A program made the position numbers and the translations under genes. A stretch of DNA of 64,000 nucleotides, taken from the NCBI GenBank assembly GCA_964486075.1, contig CAZALU010000001.1, positions 1 through 64,000 of the forward strand. The letters are read 5' to 3'. Below are positions 42,186 to 51,585 of the stretch, one piece after another. The first letter of the stretch is position 1; each line of letters opens with the position of its first letter. Origin of the DNA: JAHIJO01 sp964486075 (lineage in GTDB: Bacteria > Verrucomicrobiota > Kiritimatiellia > JAAZAB01). Below the pieces are notes generated by a model. The model did not search any database. It had not been told where the DNA came from and saw only the letters and a program-made list of their open reading frames with translations.

Positions 42186-44131
42186 TAAAACTTCAGGTGC
42201 GCGCCTGAGAAAATGCTTGTCCCGGGCATCGGATAGCCGGGTAGAAACTCATAATTTTGATCGGTCAGATTTTCCAGGGCAACGTACAGTTCGCCCGGAA
42301 TATTGGTCCAAGTCTTAATATCCAGCGTGATCTTGGCATTAGCCACAAAATATCCGTCAATTTCTTTAAGGTCCTCCGGTGCCGGCGCTCCGGAACGGCC
42401 ATTATAGGCATACTGATCGGCAACGTATTCCGCGTCCAGGTCCACTTTGACATTCGGCAAAATCTTGAGCGACACACCGGCGCTGACGCTCACCTTCGGC
42501 GAACGGGGTGTTTTAGCATACTCCGGATGCATCAAAGTCAGTCCGGCAAAACATGACAGCCGCTCCCATGGCGTAAGATGCAACGACGTCTCCCACCCGT
42601 CGACCGCCTTTTTACCCGTATTCAGCAAGCCGTTTGGCGTAACCTCCAGCAGGTTATCGCCGTTCATGTGAAAAATCGAGGATTGTAAGGCGGCCAACTT
42701 AGAAACATCCCAGTGGATGCCACCCTCGGTATTATCCATCACCTCGGCTTTTAATTGGTCCATCGTCGACGCGGAGGTACCTTTGATATAGATGCCCGGG
42801 TAATTTACGCCGCGCGATTGGGATAAAAAGAACGTCAAGGTGTCTTTAGTCGCCGCGAGGGAGGCGCAGGGTGCCAATTCGTTCTCAAACTCACTGCTGA
42901 TGTAATAGCGTCCGCCGACTGAGGGTGTGATCGTGACGTCCTTGACCGGTAAGGCGTAACGCGCGCCCAGGTACGGCGCCACGGTCACGAAAGTGCCCTT
43001 GAACTGGAACGGCACCTTGCCGGAAAGAGTCGTGTTTTTCGATTCTCCGCTGTCCGCCCCCGCATCCAGTCCGGCCGTCAGAGTCCATTGGTCTATCAGC
43101 ACATCATACAGCGAGCGAACCCCGTAATTATCCCAGTCCGTATCGGAGCTCCCCGGGGGAGAGGTGTTGTCGCCGTCCGCCAAATGATCCTTTTTCCAGC
43201 GGATTTTACCATCATCGAGATAAAAAAGGGCAAAGCCCTGGACGAAGTCACTGCCTGTATCCAAACGCAAGCCCTGCGTCAGGGTTTCGGTGGCGAATTT
43301 ATTCCTGATGGGAGTCGGCTGGTCAATGGGGCCGGGATCGAGCGCCCAGTTGTCGGTTCGGTGCAGAATATAGGACACATGATTGTCATCTGCGAGATCC
43401 ACGCCTAATCTCAAATACTGCCCATCCAGGTTTGCGGCCGAATGCGCGCGTTGGCCCTGCGATTCTTTGTGATAGGCGCCGCCGTAATAATCGAACAGGT
43501 CTATTTTTCCGCCGGTCATCAGCGATCCCAGCCACGTTTGATAACTGCCGTAACCGGCATTGATCTCGGTTTCATACCCCGGCTTTTTGCGCCGCAGGGA
43601 CTGGATATCCACCGCGCCAAACGTGCCGGAATAAGCTTGCGGCTGCGGCCCCTTGGAGACGGAGACCGAATCCGCGAAATCTACCGGTGTCATATCCAGC
43701 AGCGGATGATTCCAGGCACCTGACTCGCGCGGAATACCATCCGCATAAATCCTGATTTCACTGCCGGGCCGCCCGGCGCCCTCGCCCCGGATATAAATAG
43801 AGCCGCCATCCGCTCCGCCGTAGGCGCCCAACGGGTTGAAACGTGCGATGGTCACCCCGGGTACGCTGCGCAGGGCGGTCGACAGCTCGCGAGCGTCCAA
43901 GCGCTCGATTTGACTGCGGCCCACTTCCGATACTACGCCGCCGGCCGGCCGGACCGTTTCGCGGGCCGTTATCGGCGGCGCCGTCACCAGGATTTCTGGC
44001 GTATCGCTGATCGATGCCTCTGCCGCCAGATCGATATTTGACATCTGCGCCCCGGCGATGACGCCGCAGAACAGCACGCTCGCACAGACCTGGAACCGCA
44101 CCCCACATCGCCCAAACATCATTGCACGCAT
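42185..44131 (-). CDS. TonB-dependent outer-membrane receptor
   Basis: Encodes 648 residues; AGGAG eight bases upstream. Signal peptide ~1-28, a plug domain (~60-170: VPGVTIARFNPLGAYGG, YIRGEGAGRPGSEIRIYADGIP, FADSVSVSKGPQPQAYSGTFGAVDI) and a 22-strand-type barrel ending in ENLTDQNYEFLPGYPMPG and a terminal Phe. General form is BtuB/CirA-like. It lies downstream of nikR and ahead of ECF genes, so it probably brings a nickel/cobalt chelate or corrinoid into the periplasm with TonB-ExbBD energy. No TonB gene is in the window. Confidence 0.88.
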   Translation of the reverse strand: MRAMMFGRCGVRFQVCASVLFCGVIAGAQMSNIDLAAEASISDTPEILVTAPPITARETVRPAGGVVSEVGRSQIERLDARELSTALRSVPGVTIARFNPLGAYGGADGGSIYIRGEGAGRPGSEIRIYADGIPRESGAWNHPLLDMTPVDFADSVSVSKGPQPQAYSGTFGAVDIQSLRRKKPGYETEINAGYGSYQTWLGSLMTGGKIDLFDYYGGAYHKESQGQRAHSAANLDGQYLRLGVDLADDNHVSYILHRTDNWALDPGPIDQPTPIRNKFATETLTQGLRLDTGSDFVQGFALFYLDDGKIRWKKDHLADGDNTSPPGSSDTDWDNYGVRSLYDVLIDQWTLTAGLDAGADSGESKNTTLSGKVPFQFKGTFVTVAPYLGARYALPVKDVTITPSVGGRYYISSEFENELAPCASLAATKDTLTFFLSQSRGVNYPGIYIKGTSASTMDQLKAEVMDNTEGGIHWDVSKLAALQSSIFHMNGDNLLEVTPNGLLNTGKKAVDGWETSLHLTPWERLSCFAGLTLMHPEYAKTPRSPKVSVSAGVSLKILPNVKVDLDAEYVADQYAYNGRSGAPAPEDLKEIDGYFVANAKITLDIKTWTNIPGELYVALENLTDQNYEFLPGYPMPGTSIFSGAHLKF

Positions 44132-44244
44132 TGCCTATGCTCCTGTGTATACCTTGTTGATATTCCGGTTGCGCGGCCGCTGCCATCCGCCAACCCGTTA
44201 GCGTCATGCCGCCGGCATAGTCCATGCCGTGCTGCGTAAAAAAA

Positions 44245-44270
44245 TAACACGTAATCATAATACGTAACAC
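44245..44270. promoter_or_regulatory. Candidate NikR operator upstream of the TonB receptor
   Basis: A 26-bp stretch has two TAACAC words and an inverted repeat ACGTA-N7-TACGT (44249-44265) between nikR and the receptor. GTAACAC matches one half of the NikR box I recall from Desulfovibrio-type bacteria (GTGTTAC-N13/14-GTAACAC), but the other half is in direct orientation, so the match is incomplete. A TATTAT/TATGAT sequence within it could be the -10 of the operon. Confidence 0.4.
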
Positions 44271-44434
44271 TGCGCAAGAAAAAAATGCAGGATTTTGGCT
44301 GGCAAAGGCTTATGCAATAATCTTGTTTTCGTGTATTTGCGCGACATCGTAAAGGTGTCGCCTTGGAGTGCGGCAGAGTGCCATTTTTTTAGGTTGAATC
44401 AGGCCTATCGGGTGGGCAAGGGCGGATGGGACGA

Positions 44435-44848
44435 TCAGGAGAGCCGCTGGCCGAGTGTGCCGGCTGCCAGCGCGACGTGCTTTAAGCCTTTCACGGCCTT
44501 GAGGCTTTTGACCATGGCGTTGATCGCATGCGGCTTTCCGCGGACAGTGACAGTCTCCAGGCAGTTGTCATGATCGAGATGCACGTGCTGCGTTGAAATA
44601 ATCAAGTCATGGCTTTCATGTTGGAGCGCTGTCAGTTTGCGGAGCAAATCCGGCTTGTGGTGATTATACACCAGCACAATTGCCCCGGCCACTTCGTTGC
44701 CTTCCAGCCATTCTGTCTCGACCAGACTTTTTCTGATAAAGTCGCCGATAGCTTTGGAGCGGGTCGGACAACGTTCGCTCCGCAGTTTGCGATCGAATTT
44801 CTCCAACAAACTTTGATCAAGTGATATACTGAAACGTACCAACGCCAT
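44435..44848 (-). CDS. nikR: Nickel-responsive regulator NikR
   Basis: From the ATG at 44848 (GAGG seven bases upstream) it encodes 137 residues, near E. coli NikR (133). An N-terminal ribbon-helix-helix (VRFSISLDQSLLEKFDRKL, RSKAIGDFIRKSL) is followed by an ACT-like domain with the nickel ligands His77, His88, His90 and Cys96 in H...HVHLDHDNC. Nickel binding turns NikR into a repressor of nickel uptake. The next gene on the same strand is the TonB receptor of the ECF operon, its probable target. Confidence 0.93.
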   Translation of the reverse strand: MALVRFSISLDQSLLEKFDRKLRSERCPTRSKAIGDFIRKSLVETEWLEGNEVAGAIVLVYNHHKPDLLRKLTALQHESHDLIISTQHVHLDHDNCLETVTVRGKPHAINAMVKSLKAVKGLKHVALAAGTLGQRLS

Positions 44849-45094
44849 TCTAACCTCATTTCCATTTTGTTTTACGTAAATCGTAGCATGACGGGCCCGG
44901 AACGACAAGGCGGTTTCTGCCAGGGCAGCCTATCGTTTGGCTCGCGCTCTCTTTGCCGTTGACGAAGTCTTATGAGAGCGTTAGCATTCAAGCATACATA
45001 AGACGAGGACGGCCATTTTTGTCGTTACCAGGCATGGCGTCATAAATAATGCAGCATATTGGCAATCTGGTATGCCGAACGGAGCGAGGAATCT

Positions 45095-45448
45095 ATGGCA
45101 ATTCTGTTGATCTTTAATCATGCGCCTTACGACGGCACCGACTTGACCTGGAACGCCCTGCGGCTGGCCGGGCAGTTACAGAAAGACGGGGCTGATGTTC
45201 GGCTGTTTCTGATGAATGACTCGGTGGACTTGGCTCGCGACGGCGCGCCGGCGCCGGAAGGCGCTTTCGACTTGGTGCAAATGACCAAGGATCTGATCGC
45301 CGCCGGTGTCACGGTGAAGGTCTGCGGCACCTGCCAGGCTCGCTGTGGTATCCGGAAAGGCCAGCCGTATTACGAAGGCGCGTGTAAAGCGACCATGGCA
45401 GAACTGTCCGAATGGGTGCGTGACAGTGACCAGGTTCTGACTTTTTGA
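45095..45448 (+). CDS. DsrE/DsrF-like family protein
   Basis: From ATG 45095 (AGGA upstream) it encodes 117 residues. ILLIFNHAPYDGTDLTWNALRLAGQL, then VRLFLMNDSVDLA and TVKVCGTCQARCGI, give the DsrE fold with three clustered Cys. Relatives handle persulfide sulfur or act as unknown redox proteins; many single-domain forms accompany anaerobic redox genes. It leads the flavodiiron-Hcp gene set with a 39-bp gap. Confidence 0.8.
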   Translation: MAILLIFNHAPYDGTDLTWNALRLAGQLQKDGADVRLFLMNDSVDLARDGAPAPEGAFDLVQMTKDLIAAGVTVKVCGTCQARCGIRKGQPYYEGACKATMAELSEWVRDSDQVLTF

Positions 45449-45487
45449 GTTAAGGCCATCATTATTAAGGAAGGGAGTGTGTCCATT

Positions 45488-46672
45488 ATGTACGCACGAG
45501 AGATTCGAGCTGGGATTTTTAATTTCGCCATGGTGCACTGGGATCGGCGGTTATTCGACTCGTTGGTCCCGCTGCCGGATGGCACAAGCTATAACGCCTA
45601 CCTGGTCAAAGGGCAAGATGCAACGGCCCTGATCGATAGCGCGGACCCGGCCCTGCAGGACGAATTCATGGATCAGCTCCAAGGCGTGGAGCGCATCGAC
45701 TATGTCGTATCCCAACATTCGGAGCAGGACCACTCTGGCATGATCCCGTTGGTAATGGCTCGCTTTCCGAACGCCAAGCTGGTTTGCAGCGCTAAGGCCA
45801 AAGACCTGCTCAGCACTCATTTGCGGCTGCCGGAGGATCGACTGGTGGTCGTCGAGGATGGCCAGACCATCTCCCTCGGCGACAAGACGCTGCAGTTCGT
45901 CTATACGCCCTGGGTTCATTGGCCGGAGACCATGTGTACTTATATTCCGCAGGATAAATGCTTGTTTTCCTGCGACTTATTTGGATCCCACCTGGCCACC
46001 ACCGATCTCTTCGTGACCGACGAGGCCCGCGTATACGAGGCCGCCAAGCGTTATTATGCCGAGATCATGATGCCGTTCCGCAGCTTCATCATCAAGAATC
46101 TTGAGAAGCTTGGCGCGCTGGATTTCGACATGATCGCCCCAAGCCACGGGCCGGTGTACGGCAAGCCGGCCTTTATTTTGGACGCCTATCGGGATTGGGT
46201 ATCGCCGGTGATGAAGAACGAGGTCGTACTGCCATACATCAGCATGCATGGCAGCACGGCGGCGATGGTCAGGCATCTGATCGATGCCTTGGCCCGCCAC
46301 GGAATTGCCGTGTATGCGTTCGATCTGGCAGTGACGGATATCGGCAAGCTGGCGATCGCCCTGGTGGATGCCGCGACGCTGATTGTCGGAACGCCGACAG
46401 TCCACGTGGGTCCGCACCCGGCCGTGTTCTACGCCGCGCATCTGGCGAACCTGCTGCGCCCCAAGCTGAAGTACGCTGCAATTATCGGATCCTACGGCTG
46501 GAGCAGCCAGGCCGCAGAACAGATCGCCGGGCTCATCCCCAAACTCAAGGTGGCAGTCCTGGGTACCGTCTTACAGAAGGGATACCCGACGGCTGAGACA
46601 TTCGGAGAGCTTGATGTATTGGCCGCCGCGGTTGCCAAGGCGCATCGTGAAGACGAACTGGTTCACGCATAG
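45488..46672 (+). CDS. Flavodiiron protein (FprA/ROO type)
   Basis: Encodes 394 residues from ATG 45488 (GGGAG ten bases upstream; a GTG at 45479 is also in frame). The metallo-beta-lactamase part has the diiron ligands His77, Glu79, Asp81 in SQHSEQDHSG, then VHWPET, CDLFGSH and SHGPVYG. The C-terminal flavodoxin-like part carries SMHGSTAAM for FMN. Such enzymes reduce O2 to water or NO to N2O in anaerobes. No rubredoxin gene is next to it. Neighbouring DsrE and Hcp genes fit a nitrosative/oxidative defence unit. Confidence 0.92.
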   Translation: MYAREIRAGIFNFAMVHWDRRLFDSLVPLPDGTSYNAYLVKGQDATALIDSADPALQDEFMDQLQGVERIDYVVSQHSEQDHSGMIPLVMARFPNAKLVCSAKAKDLLSTHLRLPEDRLVVVEDGQTISLGDKTLQFVYTPWVHWPETMCTYIPQDKCLFSCDLFGSHLATTDLFVTDEARVYEAAKRYYAEIMMPFRSFIIKNLEKLGALDFDMIAPSHGPVYGKPAFILDAYRDWVSPVMKNEVVLPYISMHGSTAAMVRHLIDALARHGIAVYAFDLAVTDIGKLAIALVDAATLIVGTPTVHVGPHPAVFYAAHLANLLRPKLKYAAIIGSYGWSSQAAEQIAGLIPKLKVAVLGTVLQKGYPTAETFGELDVLAAAVAKAHREDELVHA

Positions 46673-46731
46673 TAATACCACCCCGTGCAGACTCAAGAAA
46701 TGCTATTGATCAAATAAAGGAATCAACCGTA

Positions 46732-48396
46732 ATGAATATGTTTTGCTACCAATGCGAACAGACGGCCAAGGGAACCGGTTGCACCGCACACGGTGTCTGC
46801 GGCAAAGATCCTGAGACCGCGGCGCTTCAGGATTTGGCGCTGCACGTTGCCGAAGGCATCAGTCAGTACGCCCACCGGGCGCGAAGGCTCGGCGTGACGC
46901 ATCGTCCGGCCGATTTATTGGTCGTCGAGGCGCTGTTCGCCACAGTAACCAATGTAAACTTCGATCCCCAGCGAGTGGCCGAGCTGATCCAACGCGGCGT
47001 CACAATCCGCAGCGAGATCAAACAGGCATACCAGACGGCATGTCAAAAGTCCGGGCAGCGGCCGGAGCCGCCGGCAAACGAGGCGGCCATTGAGCCGCTC
47101 AACGACCTCAACGGGATGATCCGCCAGGGAGAGCAGATCACGATCCAGAAACGGATTGACGCTCTCGGAGAAGATGTGGCGGGCCTTCAGGAGCTTATCA
47201 CCTACGGCTTAAAAGGCATGGCCGCTTACGTTGAGCACGCCCAGATTCTGGGCGTGGAAGATGACGACGTGTATGCATTCATACATGAGGCGCTGGACTT
47301 TCTGGCCGGTAATCCTGCCGACCTGGATGCCTTGGTGACCATGACGCTGCGTGTTGGCGAAATAAACCTTAAAGCTATGGAGATGCTCGACGCTGCCAAT
47401 ACCGGCACATACGGACATCCTGAGCCGACCGAAGTTCGCGTCACGCCTGTCCAGGGCAAGTGTATTGTGGTCTCTGGCCACGATCTGAAAGATCTCGCTA
47501 TGCTCCTGGAACAGACCGCCGGCAAAGGGATTAATGTCTACACGCACGGCGAGATGTTGCCCTGCCTGGCCTATCCGGAACTCAAAAAACACAAGCACCT
47601 GGTGGGCAACTACGGCGGGGCCTGGCAGGACCAGCGTCAGGAGTTCGACGGCTTCCCCGGCGCAATTCTGATGACCACCAACTGTATTCAGAAACCCAAG
47701 GATAGCTACAAACAGCGTATCTTCACAACAGGCCTTGTGGCCTGGCCGGACGTAACGCACATCTCCGCCGACGCTGCCGAAAACAAGGATTTTGCGCCGG
47801 TGATCGAAGCCGCATTGGCGGCCCCGGGGTTCGAAAAAGACGCCGAACCTCAGACCATCACTATTGGTTTCGCACGCAACGCCGTGATGAGTGTGGCGGA
47901 TAAGGTTGTAGCGGCGGTTAAAGACGGAAAAATTCGCCACTTCTTCCTCATCGGCGGTTGTGATGGAGCAAAATCCGGGCGGAATTATTACACCGAACTG
48001 GCCCGGCAGGTGCCGGAAGATTGCGTAATACTGACGCTTGCCTGCGGCAAGTACCGTTTCAATAAACTGCCCTTTGGTGATATTGGCGGGATTCCACGCT
48101 TGCTGGACTGCGGACAGTGCAACGATGCCTATTCCGCAATTCAGATTGCCGTGGCCCTGTCCAAGGCCTTCGGCTGCGGTATTAATGAGCTGCCTTTGAG
48201 CATGGTGTTGAGCTGGTACGAGCAAAAGGCTGTCTGCATCCTGCTGACGCTGCTGTACCTGGGCATCAAGAATATGCGCTTAGGCCCGACACTGCCGGCC
48301 TTCGTCGGTCCCAACGTACTGAAGGTGTTGGTGGAGCGCTTCAACCTGATGCCGGTCAAGACGCCCGAGGAAGATTTGAAAGCCATGCTCGGATAA
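46732..48396 (+). CDS. hcp: Hydroxylamine reductase/hybrid-cluster protein
   Basis: Encodes 554 residues. The N-terminal CYQCEQTAKGTGC...GVCGK (Cys5, Cys8, Cys17, Cys23) binds the cubane cluster; hybrid-cluster regions include GHDLKDL, THGEMLPCLAYP, TNCIQKPKDSY, FFLIGGCDGAKSGRNYY and CGKYRFNKLPFGDIGGIPRLLDCGQCND. The spread of the first four Cys (C-x2-C-x8-C-x5-C) is that of the strict-anaerobe class. It reduces NO/hydroxylamine. Its gene is 59 bp after the flavodiiron gene. Confidence 0.95.
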   Translation: MNMFCYQCEQTAKGTGCTAHGVCGKDPETAALQDLALHVAEGISQYAHRARRLGVTHRPADLLVVEALFATVTNVNFDPQRVAELIQRGVTIRSEIKQAYQTACQKSGQRPEPPANEAAIEPLNDLNGMIRQGEQITIQKRIDALGEDVAGLQELITYGLKGMAAYVEHAQILGVEDDDVYAFIHEALDFLAGNPADLDALVTMTLRVGEINLKAMEMLDAANTGTYGHPEPTEVRVTPVQGKCIVVSGHDLKDLAMLLEQTAGKGINVYTHGEMLPCLAYPELKKHKHLVGNYGGAWQDQRQEFDGFPGAILMTTNCIQKPKDSYKQRIFTTGLVAWPDVTHISADAAENKDFAPVIEAALAAPGFEKDAEPQTITIGFARNAVMSVADKVVAAVKDGKIRHFFLIGGCDGAKSGRNYYTELARQVPEDCVILTLACGKYRFNKLPFGDIGGIPRLLDCGQCNDAYSAIQIAVALSKAFGCGINELPLSMVLSWYEQKAVCILLTLLYLGIKNMRLGPTLPAFVGPNVLKVLVERFNLMPVKTPEEDLKAMLG

Positions 48397-48458
48397 GCGT
48401 CGGCCAGCTTCTAGTTTTGATTGTGATTCTGTGTCATGCGCTATACTAAAACACATTA

Positions 48459-49334
48459 ATGAATCAACCTGAAAAGTTGGGATTAATAGCAGGTCGTGGT
48501 GCCTACCCGCTGTTGTTGGCGGAATCGGCGAAAAAACAGGGCGTCCGGCGCCTGGTGGCCGTTGCATTCCGGGGTGAAACGGATCGCGCCATCGAACGCC
48601 TGGTCGATGAGGTGCAGTGGCTGCACGTCGGGCAGTTGACCCGTCTGTTGGATGTCTTCCGTCACAGCGGGGTCACGCAAGCGGTAATGGCTGGCCAGAT
48701 CACGCCCTCCCGTCTGTTTAACGTGCGACTCGACCATCGTGCCTTGGCGTTGCTTGCCCGCCTGCGGACGCGCAATGCCGAGACCATTTTTAGTACGATT
48801 GGCGCTGAGTTGAAAACAGCGGGCGTGGAGCTGCTGCCGGCCTCACTTTTTATGGAATCCGCCATGCCCGCTCCCGGTCTGATGAGCCGCCGCGCTCCGA
48901 CGCCGGCTGAGCAGTCTGACATCGAGCTTGGCTGCCGGGCGGCCAAGGCGGTCAGCGGCCTGGATATTGGCCAGACGGTCGTCGTTAAGCAGGGCACCAT
49001 CCTCGCGGTCGAGGGCTTCGAAGGCACCGATGAAACCCTTTTGCGGGCCGGTCGGCTGGGGGGGGCAGGCGCCGTGGTCGTTAAGGCCGCCAAGCGCGGT
49101 CATGATATGCGTTTCGATATTCCGGTGATAGGTCCGCAAACGTTCAAAATATTAAAAAAAATATGCGCCACTGTCCTTGCCGTGGAAGCCGGCCGCACGA
49201 TCTTGCTGGAACGTGAGCGCCTGGTAGCGGAAGCCGATAGGCTGGAGCTCGCTTTCTTGGCGGTTGCGATGAATGATGCAATGCCAAGCACCATCATGGA
49301 ACATCCGGTATCAAACACAGGCTGCATTGGATAA
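48459..49334 (+). CDS. lpxI: UDP-2,3-diacylglucosamine diphosphatase LpxI
   Basis: Encodes 291 residues. LGLIAGRGAYPLLLAESAKKQ at the start, VGQLTRLLDVFRHSGVTQAVMAGQI, and the C-terminal GQTVVVKQGTILAVEGFEGTDETL with VVVKAAKRGHDMRFDIPVIGPQT are LpxI/DUF1009 signatures. It converts UDP-2,3-diacylglucosamine to lipid X in lipid A synthesis, replacing LpxH. It lies 5 bp before a Gfo/Idh oxidoreductase, an arrangement often seen beside lpxB. Confidence 0.92.
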   Translation: MNQPEKLGLIAGRGAYPLLLAESAKKQGVRRLVAVAFRGETDRAIERLVDEVQWLHVGQLTRLLDVFRHSGVTQAVMAGQITPSRLFNVRLDHRALALLARLRTRNAETIFSTIGAELKTAGVELLPASLFMESAMPAPGLMSRRAPTPAEQSDIELGCRAAKAVSGLDIGQTVVVKQGTILAVEGFEGTDETLLRAGRLGGAGAVVVKAAKRGHDMRFDIPVIGPQTFKILKKICATVLAVEAGRTILLERERLVAEADRLELAFLAVAMNDAMPSTIMEHPVSNTGCIG

Positions 49335-49339
49335 CATTT

Positions 49340-50290
49340 ATGAATGATCACAAGGTCAAGATCGGGGTGGTCGGCGTGGGCAGCCTGGGCCAATGGCATG
49401 CGCGGATTTATTCCGAACTGCCCACGGCGGAACTGGTCGGAGTGTACGATCTCAACACGGCGCGGGCAGAGGAAATAGCGGCTCGCTACCGGACGAGAGT
49501 TTTTCGGGATATGGCCGACTTGGCGGCGGCGGTGGAAGCCGCCAGCATCGTCGTGCCGGCTGACAAACATTGCGAGGCGGCCGCGCTGTTTCTTGAGCGC
49601 GGCGTGCATCTACTGGTTGAGAAACCAATTGCCACCCGGACCGCGGATGCCGAGCAGATGGTCGCGGCGGCGCAGGCTAAAAATTTGATTCTCCAAGTGG
49701 GGCATGTCGAGCGCTTTAACCCGGTGATCAAGGTCTTGGAAGAAGTCTTGGACCATCCGCGATTCATCGAGGCCCACCGCCTGGCTCCCTACCCGCCGGT
49801 GCGGAAGGGACAACTGCCGCGGGGCACGGAGGTCAGCGTGGTGCTGGATTTGATGATCCACGACCTGGAAGTCATCCTGCACCTGGTGCGCTCGCCGGTC
49901 CGTGAAATCCACGCCGTCGGCGTGCCGGTGCTCAGTCCCAGCGAGGATATCGCTAATGTCCGGCTGGCGTTCGAGAACGGGTGCGTGGCCAATGTGACCA
50001 CCAGCCGGATCAGTCCGGAAAACATGCGCAAGATCCGCGTGTTCCAGGAAGACACCTACATTTCGCTCGATTACCAGAACCAGGCTGGAGAACTATACCG
50101 TAAGCGCGACGGGAAAATAGAACGCAACCGGGTCCCGATCGAAAAGGGGGAAGCTTTGCTGAACGAGCTCTCGTCGTTTGTGGCGTGCATCCGCGCCAGC
50201 GCCCAGCCCATGGTCAGCGGCCGGCAGGCCGCCGAGGCCCTGAGCCTGGCGGTCGATATCTGCCGGCATATCCGCGAGCACGCCTCGTGA
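49340..50290 (+). CDS. Gfo/Idh/MocA family oxidoreductase
   Basis: Encodes 316 residues. GVGSLG (12-17) starts the NAD(P)-binding domain; LLVEKPIATRTADAE has the family EKP motif with active Lys; LDLMIHDLEVILHL carries the conserved His region. Members oxidise or reduce sugar or sugar-nucleotide hydroxyls. In many Gram-negative genomes a copy sits beside lpxI, suggesting a link to lipid A or envelope sugar work, unproven. Confidence 0.88.
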   Translation: MNDHKVKIGVVGVGSLGQWHARIYSELPTAELVGVYDLNTARAEEIAARYRTRVFRDMADLAAAVEAASIVVPADKHCEAAALFLERGVHLLVEKPIATRTADAEQMVAAAQAKNLILQVGHVERFNPVIKVLEEVLDHPRFIEAHRLAPYPPVRKGQLPRGTEVSVVLDLMIHDLEVILHLVRSPVREIHAVGVPVLSPSEDIANVRLAFENGCVANVTTSRISPENMRKIRVFQEDTYISLDYQNQAGELYRKRDGKIERNRVPIEKGEALLNELSSFVACIRASAQPMVSGRQAAEALSLAVDICRHIREHAS

Positions 50291-50392
50291 AGATCGGCTC
50301 TAAGCGGTTGACTTGAGCCCGACACCGCATAGAATATATTGCTGGAACAGGCGCTGTCCGACGCTGGCGGTTAAAAATTAAGGTACAAAATT

Positions 50393-51082
50393 ATGTTTAT
50401 CGATCCATTGTACATTATCATGCTTGTACCGGCCTTGATCTTGGCCGGAGTGGCCTCGTGGATCACCCGCTCAACTTTTGCGAAATATGAACGCGTCCGG
50501 GCTTCGTCCGGCATGACCGGCGCGGAGGCCGCCGGCCGCCTGCTGGAGCGCAGTGGTATTCATAACGTAAACGTTGAACGTATCGGCGGTTTTTTAAGCG
50601 ATCATTACGACCCGCGAGCGCACACATTACGCCTTTCGGAAAAGGTCTATAATTCCAATTCACTTTCAGCGATCGGCGTGGCTTGCCATGAAGCGGGACA
50701 CGCCATCCAGCACGCCCGCCATTATGGGCCGCTCGGACTGCGCTCGGCGCTGGTGCCGGTTACCCAGATAGGCACGATTGCCCCCTATATCCTCATACCG
50801 CTGGGGTTTATTATGGGCTCGCTAATGCTGGTCAAACTGGGAATAGCGCTCTTTGGGGTGGTAGTGCTGTTTTCCCTGGTCACCTTGCCGGTGGAGTGGG
50901 ACGCCAGCGCCCGCGCGAAACGGCTGATGGTCTCGTCCGGCATCGTGTCCGGCCAAGAAGAGAGGTCGGCCGGCCAAGTGTTGAATGCCGCTTTCTTAAC
51001 CTACATTGCCGCTGCCGTTTCGGCCTTGCTCACGCTGTTGTATTTCCTGATCCGCTCCGGACTGCTTGGCGGTCGGCGCTGA
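50393..51082 (+). CDS. Membrane zinc metallopeptidase (YugP family)
   Basis: Encodes 229 residues. An N-terminal membrane helix (~8-25), then HEAGH (99-103) as the zinc-protease motif, followed by two or three helices and VEWDASARAKRLMVSSG, the YugP hallmark that supplies a further ligand. Length and order match YugP (~225). Function in bacteria is poorly known; predicted inner-membrane protease. Confidence 0.88.
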   Translation: MFIDPLYIIMLVPALILAGVASWITRSTFAKYERVRASSGMTGAEAAGRLLERSGIHNVNVERIGGFLSDHYDPRAHTLRLSEKVYNSNSLSAIGVACHEAGHAIQHARHYGPLGLRSALVPVTQIGTIAPYILIPLGFIMGSLMLVKLGIALFGVVVLFSLVTLPVEWDASARAKRLMVSSGIVSGQEERSAGQVLNAAFLTYIAAAVSALLTLLYFLIRSGLLGGRR

Positions 51083-51585
51083 TGCGTCGGGCGCGCCGCG
51101 AGCGCAAGCGACAGCCTGCTTGGGCCCGGTTCAAAATATGTCCGTTGCGGGTAGCACTTTAGCCGGGCTTGTTTATCAATTCCCAGCGGGACGAAATTAT
51201 AATAGGCCGACGTTTCAGCGCCGGTCTGGGTGTTCGCGAATATCATCGCGTCCCTGATGGGGCGCGGAGAATTGGGTGTGTTTTGCTGTAGTGCTTCACG
51301 GTGTGACGCGAAAATATTCTTGTTTCCTGAATATTAAACTAAGCACGGCAGTTGCCAGTCAACCTTTACTGTAGTCGACCAATCTGGGGTCGGATCTGAT
51401 CTTCTGTAGTCGATTCAGATACGCTTCATGTTCGGGATCTGGTCGGTCATCCGCCAATTCAAAGACCGCGCCCAGCGTGCGCGGCTACAAAAAATCGTCT
51501 GCGGCTTGTCCGCCATAGCTTTAGCAACGGTAGCAGCGGATCCGCTGGAAGCGGAAAATTTCGATGCATCAAACTAGAACGGTCT
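51083..51585. other. Intergenic region, no confirmed gene
   Basis: 503 bp without a supported gene. The minus strand from 51484 to a stop at 51359 is open for ~40 codons with a coding-like acidic composition (ADDRPDPEHEAYLNRLQ) but no start; it may be a gene fragment. On the plus strand 51428-51577 is a 49-codon frame that overlaps it and looks accidental. Confidence 0.4.

Noticed and set aside
46706..46713. TTGATCAA palindrome before hcp as an FNR/HcpR site
   Set aside because: Too short: the FNR box needs TTGAT-N4-ATCAA and the HcpR box TTGTGA-N6-TCACAA; neither fits.
47209..48225. 338-codon open frame antisense to hcp
   Set aside because: Shadow of the conserved hcp gene; no family pattern, no ribosome site, composition expected from GC-rich third positions.
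51428..51577. 49-codon plus-strand frame
   Set aside because: Overlaps a more coding-like minus-strand fragment (51484-51359) and has no ribosome site; both left as unassigned.
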